From NCBI GenBank assembly GCA_914767715.1, contig OU612068.1:7378001-7442000 (forward strand): a DNA stretch of 64,000 bases, in the 5' to 3' direction. Shown one piece after another: positions 55,152 to 64,000 of this stretch. How positions within the stretch are numbered: the stretch's first letter is position 1; each line of letters begins with the position of its first letter. A program made the position numbers and the translations under genes. The notes below the pieces were generated by a model that worked only from the letters and a program-made list of their open reading frames with translations, did not search any database and was not told the origin of the DNA. The stretch comes from Membranipora membranacea. Taxonomy: Eukaryota > Bryozoa > Gymnolaemata > Cheilostomatida > Membraniporidae.

Positions 55152-58100
55152 TCACACTTCAATATGCACATATGACTCGTGGGCCTTCCTATTGATCATC
55201 TTTAATATAACACCAAGCTGGTTACCAGGTCCGACTTCATAAGTTTGAGGGAATCCCATTCCTACTTTTCTCTGGTATAATGCATGCATTATCTGCTCCC
55301 ATTTCACTGGCTTCCACATGTGCTCAGCTAAGATTCTCCTATTCCTCATAGGGTTGTTGTAAATTTGGCTGAAAACAAAGTATTATATTTTTTGTACAAT
55401 CAGGCAGACTAAACTTCAACGAATTTACAAGGTTTCCTGGCATCACCCAAAATGCTAAGAATCACATCGTATCTTTGGGAACATAATGCTGGCACAGAAA
55501 CATTATCCTCTGGTATAGTTATGGTGAGTTGAAGATATGTACTGAAAAGGTTGATTATGGAAAGAGATGTCCCTCTGTTTAACACGAGTAAAATTCCATA
55601 AAACCCCCCTTGTGATATCTGTTATGAGGACGGAACACAAAAATATAACATTCCTACTACATAATGTACAAGAATCAACTTTTACACTTTTAACATGAAT
55701 TTTGATCCCAGGTTCCCCAACTAGTAGGACAGCAAGTACTACAGGATAATAGAATATGTCCCTGAACAATTAATAATAATTTACATGCACATGACTATCA
55801 GCACATTTAATCCATCTACTCACTTGTCTAGGTTGGAGTGAACTGGTATTATTGGCCGTCTGAACTTGATTTTCTGTAGAGTGTTAAAATATTCTTTAGA
55901 TGCACTTTTCATCAATCTCGTATGGAATGCTCCGCTGACAGGTAGTTGTTTTGTTCTCCTTATCTTTAGCTCTTTTGAATTTGCTTGAATAAACTCTAGA
56001 GCCTACAAAAATATCATTTCAGTCATCTATGCAGGGATCAATGATAAGGAGAATAATATGGCTATCAAGGGAGTTATTCTACCTATGAGATGGAGAAGAC
56101 AACTCAGAATTACACACTGTTTTTCCTGTCTGTTGCTATATTTGCTAAAACTTGTAGTTTTCATTTACAAGTGTTGGCATATGCTTTACAGCACCCAATT
56201 TTATTCAGTTCCAACTGGTTGGGAATATATGTGTTTTGGTACAATCAATAGCGCACAACGACGATGCTTAGCATGTGATTATAATTACTGAAGTGAGGGG
56301 TTTGAGCTACAAAGCAACTGTATGTGGAAGCATGAACGCCTTCCTCTACAACCTGTATTGGTAGATAACCTAATAAGGTACATCAACACCAAACCAGTTA
56401 GCAGAGGCAATCCCTTAATTAGTGGTTTATAAAAAAAGCAATACACCTTTAAAGTGATCAGATTTTTCATCCGTCCACTAATTTTATAATTCCAAACTCC
56501 CGAAAAATATTGTGGACCAATACCTAGACAAGTTCCTTACTTATTTGATTTATACAATAGCCACATAGAAGCAGGTTGTTTGAACTACTTGCCTCCATAT
56601 TACCCCCAATGACCTTAGTCTCCACAAATAGATAATTAGCTATTGAGCACACTGGGTCTTTCATGTCGAGTTTCTGTTTACAGTATTCTCGAGCATATAG
56701 CATTGCTTGATTAAGATTCGATTCTCTGCTCAGAAACACAGTCATCAGGCCACTGGGCACTTCATCCGATGCAGTCTGCATAGCTTTAGCTCGAGCCTTG
56801 ACAAGCATCACAGCTGTGAGAAAAATAAAAACGGTCTGAAATGAACAATGTGGAAATGAAGACTGCTAAATCAATAAAAAGCTATCGCCAATCTACAGTT
56901 ATTGGTAGCAAACATCCTCAGATACATGAAATAAGAGTTTAGTCCTTTTACAAATGACAGCAGGTAGTGAATATTATAACTGATTTATAACAACCTTACC
57001 ATCTTCAAACGCCAGAGAGCCAGCAAAAACTAAAGCTGCATACTCTCCTACACTGAAACCAGCTGTAGCAACACATGTATCCATTGCCTAAAATAAAAAA
57101 AGTAATAATATTCAGACCACTCGAATGTTATGCACTTACCAGCCATTATACTTCTCTGCATGACAGAGTAGGCATGAAATTTATTTATATGTGTCTCTTT
57201 GTGCAAGCAAATTGATCAGTCAGTAGTGGTTGATGTCTCGTTAAGATGTTACATTAATCAAATAGCCATGTTTGAAAATACATCTTATCAAAACCAACAT
57301 CCATATATACCCTGATTTTCCTTAAAAAAAAGGTTAACAAAGTTAATATGATTGATCTTTCAATCAATTCATAAAAATTATATTTATATTTTATCAAATG
57401 AATGCATCAGATGATGAGTCACCTCAGGATGTTGTTCTCTGAGAAGCTCCAGCCCAGCTAAAGACGTTACTAATGTAGCCAGTTGACATATTTCTGTCCT
57501 GTTGAGAGATTCTATAGGACCTTCCAAACAAAGTTTGAGCAGGTCATAGTTCAAGATTTCAGACGCTTCGGCAAAAATATTCATAGCCTCTCTGTTTTTT
57601 AAGAGTTTTTTTCCCATGCCAACAAACTGAGCTCCTTGACCAGGAAAGAGTATTACTGAGGTGAGGGCAGGATCTACCTGGAAGAAAATAAAGCTTTATT
57701 GGTATAAAAAAAAGACATGCTACTACAAAGCAACAGGGACAGGCCTAGATTCTAAGCACTTATTTCAAAAAATGATTCCTTGAGCATGATGCCGATACTT
57801 GATACCTTATAACAAATGAGGGTTAAATATCACACGCATCAAGCATCTGAGAGCGTAAAGAAGGCTTTCCAAGATACTCAATTTCGCTTATTTGGTAAGC
57901 GGACAAGAATATTGTTTTGGTTTCTTTGCACATCACACAGCCAGCCCTTAAAAGCGTTCGGGATGGCGGTCCCGAACGCTTTTAAGGGCTGGCTGTGGCA
58001 CATCAGGGAGAACATCTTCAGATGATGGTTGATGCAAAAAACAATGTATGTATATATAAAATGTATACATACTGCAGGACGGAATGCATTCTTAGTCTGA

Positions 58101-58303
58101 TCTCGCAGCATCTGTTTTTCTCTAAATTCTTCATCAAGATCTGAAGGGAAATCCTCAACTCCTGTGTCAGGGTCTATGGGTTCATCTGCTTTATCACACA
58201 CAGCTGAGCTTGTGATCACATGTCGATTTCTAGAGGTAGAGAAGCGTCTCAAAGGAGCTGAGCATAGCCTGCATGTAAGCTGCTTCAAGAATGAGGACAT
58301 CAT
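55152..58303 (-). CDS. MCAT: Malonyl-CoA:acyl-carrier-protein transacylase, mitochondrial
   Basis: MCAT moves malonyl groups from CoA to the mitochondrial acyl carrier protein, starting type II fatty-acid synthesis (including the lipoate precursor) in the matrix. Six exons: 58303-58073, 57677-57423, 57087-57000, 56813-56593, 56002-55824, 55368-55152; 396 residues (human about 390). An Arg-rich N-terminus without acidic residues (MMSSFLKQLTCRLC) is a likely mitochondrial presequence. Catalytic features are in place: GQGAQ at about 90-94, the nucleophile Ser174 in GFSVGE, Arg199 in VKAR, and His292 in VSGAFHT; the C-terminal FPQTYEVGPGNQLG block is also conserved. Two adjacent ATGs (58303 and 58300) compete as start. 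The intron after exon 4 uses a GC donor (GAG|GCAAGT at 56592); only that splice restores the family sequence NMEALEF. Intron 1 carries a 62-bp perfect hairpin. Confidence 0.96.
57928..58005. mobile_element. 62-bp perfect palindrome with 8-bp flanking repeats
   Basis: Arms 57936-57963 and 57970-57997 are perfect 28-bp inverted repeats (starting CACAGCCAGCCC) around a 6-base loop TGGCGG. GCACATCA directly flanks the element on both sides (57928-57935 and 57998-58005). An exact 8-bp target duplication points to a hAT-like transposition event. The perfect arms suggest a recent insertion. It sits in MCAT intron 1. Confidence 0.88.
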
Positions 58304-59202
58304 CTGAGCTTCCTGAACATAATATTACACATGATTGATTACAGTATGATGTGTACGGAAATTAAATTTCATAGCTCATTATCTGTCACATTACTCATAA
58401 CAGAATCGACAGGCTAATATTATATTGAATGAATGAATGCATGTTTGAGCACCCCAAACAACCCATCATGTCGGTGTGTTCGGCAGTCATACTTCAGGCA
58501 AATTATAGCGTCTTGTTTATCTGTTTGACCAAGTACACAATTGCTTTCGACCCCTCAAACTTGTTAGCAGTTTGACATTGAGTCTAATATGATTCTACTT
58601 ACTGACCCGAGCCCAAACCTAGCAAATACATGGGATAATATGCTATCAGAGGGTACTTGGTCAGCAGTTAGGCTATCTTGGTCTTGGATTCTTAAAGGTT
58701 CAAACTGGACATAAATAATAGGACTTGGTATTGAATCAGTAAGTGTCATCAATTTGAACTAAGTAAATGGACATCATCATCTTGATGGTTAGGGACCAAA
58801 GAAGAACTACTAGTCCTTCTCCTTGGCTAGACTACATTACAAAATAAAGTACAGTTGTGAATTACCCTTTACCAGTGGATCCTACATATCGTAGCAGCGG
58901 GTGGATTGTGTATACCCACAAATGAGTGTAGCAAAAGTAGAGAGCTGAGCCTAGCATACACGCGCCCCAGCATGCAATCACATGAATCCAACATGCATTC
59001 AGACAAGCACACTTTGCCTGCGATTGTACTCCTTTGTTCATCAAACAAAAGGCCTTTTGTTACACAACTCTCATAGGTGCATTGGGGCATGTCTCCCTGA
59101 CATCGGCCCCCAGGGCCTATCCAACATACTACAGCATAGGTGTACTTTATTTTGTAATGTAGAGCACATATATGACATAATATTATATATATCATAACTA
59201 TA

Positions 59203-59204
<2 letters not shown>

Positions 59205-59229
<25 letters not shown>
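59205..59229. repeat. AC dinucleotide microsatellite
   Basis: About 12 AC repeats lie in the MCAT/CISD3 intergenic region. Confidence 0.9.
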
Positions 59230-59234
<5 letters not shown>

Positions 59235-59316
59235 TCACTGTCACTCACACCCTGGCTGACAGGTTAGGAATGGCACTCCCATAGGGGATAACTCTACGGG
59301 CACTCAAGACTAAGAC

Positions 59317-59356
59317 TAGCCTGGGCAGCCTGTCTGGGGTGGGCCTGCCCAGGCTA
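59317..59356. mobile_element. 40-bp palindromic element related to the 36689 element
   Basis: Perfect 12-bp inverted ends (TAGCCTGGGCAG and CTGCCCAGGCTA) surround a GC-rich centre. In reverse complement the centre resembles that of the 36689-36727 insert (CCCCAGACAG). No flanking duplication is visible here, so it is either old or copied without one. Confidence 0.65.
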
Positions 59357-59761
59357 ACTCCACTGAGCAGACCCCTCTTGACAATTATAGATAAACCTAG
59401 TTGGTCCTTGTATCAACTATCAAACCCAACTTGAGAGCTTTGGCAAGTCTGCTGTGGCTCTGTGGGTTGCAGCAGGTGGTTACAGCTGGAGGTTAGGTTC
59501 CTTGGTTACATGGAGAGGCTTTTTGTAGCCAGCCCTTGACTGACCAGACAATCAGCTGCATGGACATTGACCTTAGTTTAACCCTGCTCAGGCAGTGCTT
59601 GCACATCATTGGCTCAATCAATGATATATGTTTCCTGATTGGTTTACAACTCTGTCTTACTGATTGGATAATCAATGTTTTTGCTGGGTTCTTACAAAAT
59701 TATTTCTTAGTGTGGGCTTGACAACCTAGCCCCCCGGCAGCATGAGAATGTGGGCAATAAA

Positions 59762-60652
59762 ATGGCAGCCTCCATAAAGATGAATTCAAGCTACATACTC
59801 CAGAAGTGTAGAGTCCTGTTGCAAAAAAGCTCTCAGGTATGAAAAGCCATGTCCTCATAGGATTGAAGAAACTGCTTGTTAATAAACTGCTTATTGAGCT
59901 GTGCAATGTGAACAAACAGATATGAGATGGGTGGTTGTGTTTGATTTGACTGGATAGCAATTTCCAAGAATCAACAATGATTGATATTAAAATTAGTTCA
60001 TAACTACTCTACTGCATGCATAGACACAGAATCTCTCTATGGACTGCAGCCTGCTAACCATATGAGATGTAGAGCTAACATTACTTGGCTTTAAATAAGA
60101 CTGACTCCATCAAGGTTAAGAATGAATTCATGATTTATATATAAATACAATACATGACATGATGTTTTGTATTCTATTTGGTTTTCTCTCCTAAGATCTC
60201 AGGCTTCCAAAGGAACTCATTATGTACTCAAGTGAAAGGTCATATACATGAGAAAAAGCCCGCTAAAGTTGATGTCGAAGAAGGAAAAACTTATGCATGG
60301 TGTGCTTGTGGTAGAAGCAAGAAGCAGGTGAGTGCTGATCGTATTCCATTTGCAGACTCCGACTCACATGTTTTGTGCCAGTTTCAGTGCTATGCACACG
60401 CATGATTAAGTTTTTGAATTGATCTTGCAGTTCATTATCTCTATCTATATGATGCTTCGCACATTTTTGTTGTTTTAGCCATTCTGTGACGGTTCACACC
60501 GAAAAGACCCAATTTCTGGAGCGAAGCTTTCTCCACCATATGTACTGCAGTCCTTGAAATATACACCTGAGAAATCTAAGACATTGTTTTTCTGTAACTG
60601 CAAACAAACAGGCAACCCGCCATTTTGCGATGGATCACATAAGAAACTATAA
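59762..60652 (+). CDS. CISD3: CISD3 (mitoNEET-related), dual CDGSH iron-sulfur protein
   Basis: CISD3 (MiNT) is a soluble mitochondrial-matrix protein carrying two 2Fe-2S clusters, each held by three Cys and one His. Three exons (59762-59836, 60196-60327, 60479-60652) encode 126 residues; human CISD3 is 127. The first exon starts MAASIKMNSSYILQKC, a basic Ser-rich segment suited to mitochondrial import, and joins in frame through CAG|GTATGA and CTAAG|ATC. Cluster 1 ligands are Cys61, Cys63, Cys72 and His76 (WCACGRSKKQPFCDGSH). Cluster 2 ligands are Cys108, Cys110, Cys119 and His123 (CNCKQTGNPPFCDGSH). Two motifs and no membrane helix separate it from CISD1/2. An alternative acceptor 7 nt downstream would break the frame. 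A variant polyadenylation signal ATTAAA lies near 60678. Confidence 0.94.
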
Positions 60653-61403
60653 CAGAATGATTTTATCCCCTAAGTTATTAAACAAACTTCATTGTAAATT
60701 TTTTCTGTCTATTCTATCAATCAAAGCTTTGCCCTCCCTTGGCTTCCAAATAAGAAAAATGAATTAATTATCCAATAGAATATTTTATTGGTGATGCTGC
60801 CACATAAAAAAATGAGAGAATAAGATACATCCATAAACATTAAATACTGTAATATTACAAGGCTGCAAAGCTTGGGATTGCACTATTATTATAGTTTTGT
60901 AAGAACATCACAATCACAACAACAAAATATTTGCCACTCAGTACTGGAAGTGGTTGTAAATGATTTACTCTCACATTAATTGCTCACCAGTGAGTTAACA
61001 CAGGGCCGGAAGAACTGATTACTGAGTGCAAATGGCAAGCTATTTTGTTGACTACATATCAGTATAGAAGTAAGAGGTGTAATTATAAAACATATTTGAC
61101 TGCCCAAATTTTAGCTTGGGGCTGGTTTGGGTCATTTGAAGGAGTTAACAGTGTAAATAATCTTGATTATCACATAACCAAGAATATTTAAACAGGGGCA
61201 CGAGAAGAATTGTTTATACATAGTTACTCAATATCAAAGTTAATCATTACCAGCAATTTTTTCACATAAAATTTGCTCTTTCAGAAGCAATACTTAGAAA
61301 TAATGAAACAGGTTGGCACAATTGGATAATAGATACACGTGTCCAGACTATTATCACTCATACATATGTTACCGTTTTGCTGAGTATATATATATAATAT
61401 GAT
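60653..61403. other. Convergent 3' region (CISD3 / PIP4K2)
   Basis: About 750 bp separates the two stop codons. TTTATT at 60784-60789 gives a minus-strand AATAAA, about 0.6 kb past the PIP4K2 stop. No coding sequence or repeat family recognised. Confidence 0.45.
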
Positions 61404-63749
61404 CTATTGGAGAATCTTGCTGACAAACTCTGTAAAACGCTTTGCGTATTGTTCAGGTTTAACCGTAGAAATTTCTGCTCCACTGCCATGTTTCACTTGC
61501 TTAGCTGCGTTTGCAGTCCTCTTCTTCATGCCGTAATGTGTGAGTACATCTATCAGTGCCATGTAAAAGAACACAGGCTTGTCTGCATCTGAAATCAAAG
61601 AGAGTTCACATTGTCAACAATAACTCCTTGATTGTATAGTTGTTGCAGTGAAAATGTGTAAGTCATATAGCCACAAATTACATCCCAACATAAATCCGGG
61701 AGCAGCGTTCCTTAGCTTATCTTGCTGTTTGCTAAGAAACAGAAGATTGGGCTGCCCCTAAAGAGGGACGCAAGGTGCCCTAATCCTCATACTGAGAATG
61801 TGATATATTCTAGAAAACTAGAATGCATCCTAGAGGTGAGGCCATAGAGGACCTCCTAATCATAAGTGTGCAGCAAGCTGCCAAAACTGAACTGGCACTA
61901 ATCGGCCATTGGCAGTGACACTTTGATCTTAGCCAATAGGCCGAGAAGCGATCCTTAGCTTATCTAGTTGAGACTCCCTAAGAATATTGCTATGATATGT
62001 TGGCCTTGGCATAAACTATATTTTGGCACCAGTTGTGAATGTGGTGTATGAAGGTCACAGTTTGGCCTTATGCATTTATCATCACATTATATCACCACGT
62101 GCCAACTTTCAACATTATTGACGAAAAAAACTTTGAGCTTAGTAAGTGATGCCAGAGTGTTCTTAAACCAGGGGATATTGAGTGCCGTGCAACATTATAA
62201 CTTTATACCGAGAAACTTGCCATAACTTGGGTCGATACAAAAAAATAATTTTTATGTATATAACAATGCACTAACAGTTGATGGATTTTACTAGTCAACA
62301 TTCAGTTTTGAAGTGGATATCATGTTGGCCATAATGGTGGGGAAAGGCTAACCTGTGACCTTCAATCTATAATGTCTGAATTTGGTACGAGAATCAACCC
62401 TAGACTATAATAGAACGGCCCCAAATCATTGAAAAGGCGGACTTGGGTTGAATCTCAATCAGTTTACTGTACAAGCATCCTGCACTATCTTGTCAAACAA
62501 CTCTGTTATCATATTTCTTACACGTAAGAAGATAACTTCTGTAAGGATATTGATAATCTGAATCCTAACATGGCAAAAACTCTCTGCTAACAATGTCTGG
62601 AGAGACCACAAGGTTGCTGTATGCGATGGTTCAAACAAGCATTTCACCATAGATGAGCAGGGTTATTAGTTGTACAGCAAATGCATTATGAGCCTGAGAA
62701 GTTTCAACGGCAACTGACAAGATGATGGAGATTCAAAACATTCAAAACATGCTGTGTTTTCAATCAAACTCATCATGCGATTAACATCATATCAATCAAA
62801 CAACAGCTGCATCGGTTGATACCTGTGTTTTGTAAGGCATACAAGTCAGAGTACGAATGCCTGACAATCATACTGGACAGTGAACGTTTGCATATGCACT
62901 TAGTCCCTGCATTCGAAACATTGGAAAAAAGTGAAGTTAACAGAAGAAGACAACTACAACAGATTGACAACTATTTCTTCAAACATCAACAGGAAACATA
63001 ATCTCACTTGTTAACAATATGAATTATGCATATCCATCATCAATAGTATGCTTAATATGTCATTTGGATTTGGTGTGTACAGTTTTGGAGATTTGAATAT
63101 TTTCTTCCCCTAAGCTAATGGATGGTCTTCTTCTAAAGTGCTGGCTAGGCTGTATCAATACCACACGGAATGAGCCTAGTCTGAATTTGCATTCTTTACT
63201 AACCTGCTGATGATTTGACAGCAAACTGATCTAGATCTGGGTCTAGATTAGGATTTTTGGCTAGGTAAGTAAGCGGACTGGGTGGAGGAGTACCCGCCCG
63301 GGCACCAGGACTACTCGATAACTCTGCATCATCACTGCTATCCTGAAACAAAGGCAACTCATTTTTATGGAATCTTTTAGAATTTCAAAAAAGGCTAAAA
63401 TCTTATGATGTTAAAACCTGGAATTTGAAAATAAAATGTCAAATATACTGGATGTGATACTACACATAAATGCGATAAATAGGGCATCTGCATTCACAGA
63501 TTATAGTCGCAAACAATGTAGGATAGGTACGTGAACTCGCCCCTGTTTTTTGAGGGGAGGGGGTTTATGTACTTGTATTACAAATAATGATACTGTAGTT
63601 CAGATCCTGTCATAGATAGCTACACTCACATTAGTGCCTGTAGCACCGTTCTCTTCTTGTTGTTCCTGTTCTGCTTCCATGTAAGCTCTGTCACAATCAT
63701 GTATACCGATGAGTAAACTATAATCCATAAGGTTCATCTTTGTCAGCCA
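61404..63749 (-). CDS. PIP4K2: Phosphatidylinositol 5-phosphate 4-kinase type 2, C-terminal exons (5' part outside window)
   Basis: PIP4K2 enzymes phosphorylate PI5P at the 4 position to give PI(4,5)P2. Three exons (63749-63630, 63342-63204, 61588-61404) encode the last 147 residues. The first carries [18 protein letters not shown], the kinase core block with the DYSLL motif. The second is an acidic, Pro/Ser-rich insert ([11 protein letters not shown]) leading to [10 protein letters not shown], matching the PIP4K-specific insert before the last helices. The third has [34 protein letters not shown] and a short end. The HGSGAEIST run in the activation-loop region, with Ala between Gly and Glu, indicates PIP4K rather than PIP5K. 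The first half of the kinase must lie beyond 64000. The 1.6-kb intron between the last two exons shows no features. Confidence 0.94.
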
Positions 63750-64000
63750 CTATAACATGCAATAAATGACCAAACATATATTTGTTGACAAGACAGCTAG
63801 ATTGTGTTATTCATAACTTACTAGTAACATAGCCTTTCGCTGAATCATGCAGCCTAATATTGCATTGTCCAGGCTAATATGTCATATATCAGAAAGAACC
63901 AGTGATACAATGTCACACCGTAAGATTGTGTCCAGTTTTGAGTGCTTTAATCCAGGCGCAAAACAACAAAGAAGTCCAATAATGAGAATGATTGATGTAG
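63750..64000 (-). other. Intron of PIP4K2 at window edge
   Basis: The acceptor (TTATAG before TGG) ends at 63750, so the remaining 250 bases are intron and possibly the edge of an upstream exon. No segment here matches the kinase sequence expected before MNLMDYSLL. Confidence 0.55.

Larger units (their letters stand above)
58304..59761. other. Divergent intergenic region (MCAT / CISD3)
   Basis: About 1.46 kb lies between the start codons of two divergently transcribed genes for mitochondrial proteins. It holds an AC dinucleotide tract (about 59205-59228) and a 40-bp inverted-repeat element (59317-59356). I see no coding sequence. Promoter motifs cannot be defined by eye. Confidence 0.55.

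Noticed and set aside
59045..59085. 16-bp palindrome ACAAAAGGCCTTTTGT as a member of the tiny-element set
   Set aside because: Flanks TTCATCAA and TACACAAC are not repeats.
62459..62970. Open frames of 60-65 codons inside the PIP4K2 intron
   Set aside because: No homology and no splice context linking them to the kinase frame.
63805..63870. Possible further PIP4K2 exon ending at a CTTAC donor
   Set aside because: Its translation does not resemble the kinase sequence expected before MNLMDYSLL.

Overview
This is an intron-rich, AT-rich nuclear DNA window from an animal. It holds eight protein genes with GT-AG introns, metazoan-specific genes (UNC79, PLK1, a class A GPCR, CISD3), tRNA-derived SINE remnants and several families of small terminal-inverted-repeat elements. 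Gene spacing is compact (about one gene per 8 kb), which suggests a small-genome invertebrate, perhaps early-branching. The sequence alone does not let me name the phylum.

Layout. (1) 238-34169, minus: most of an UNC79 homologue (NALCN sodium-leak channel accessory protein). I traced 38 coding exons in one continuous frame (about 2050 residues from the start codon); the C-terminus lies off the left edge. Its 8.7-kb intron (10951-19658) contains a complete three-exon class A GPCR gene on the same strand (12821-14671). (2) 34170-37688: repeat-bearing intergenic DNA. (3) 38294-41190, plus: a TFPT-like coiled coil joined to an HMG box, probably an INO80-complex subunit. (4) 41928-47570, minus: a C2H2 zinc-finger protein with a long disordered tail; the first exon was not found. 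(5) 48683-54233, plus: Polo-like kinase 1, complete. (6) 55152-58303, minus: mitochondrial malonyl-CoA:ACP transacylase (MCAT), complete, with a GC-AG intron. (7) 59762-60652, plus: CISD3, complete, with two CDGSH iron-sulfur motifs and a mitochondrial presequence. (8) 61404-63749, minus: C-terminal exons of PIP4K2; the 5' part lies off the right edge.

There are no operons; the genes are independent and mostly housekeeping or signalling. MCAT and CISD3 are both mitochondrial and are divergent neighbours. Three gene pairs are tail-to-tail (HMG/zinc finger, PLK1/MCAT, CISD3/PIP4K2).

The most unusual signal is a set of at least seven very small palindromic insertions (21-121 bp), nearly all hairpin. 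Each is flanked by an 8-bp direct repeat (five exact, two with one mismatch) and lies in an intron or intergenic DNA. They look like extremely minimised hAT-type transposon insertions. Larger TA-flanked elements (about 420-520 bp), a 24-bp G-rich minisatellite of 15 units and other inverted-repeat elements are also present.
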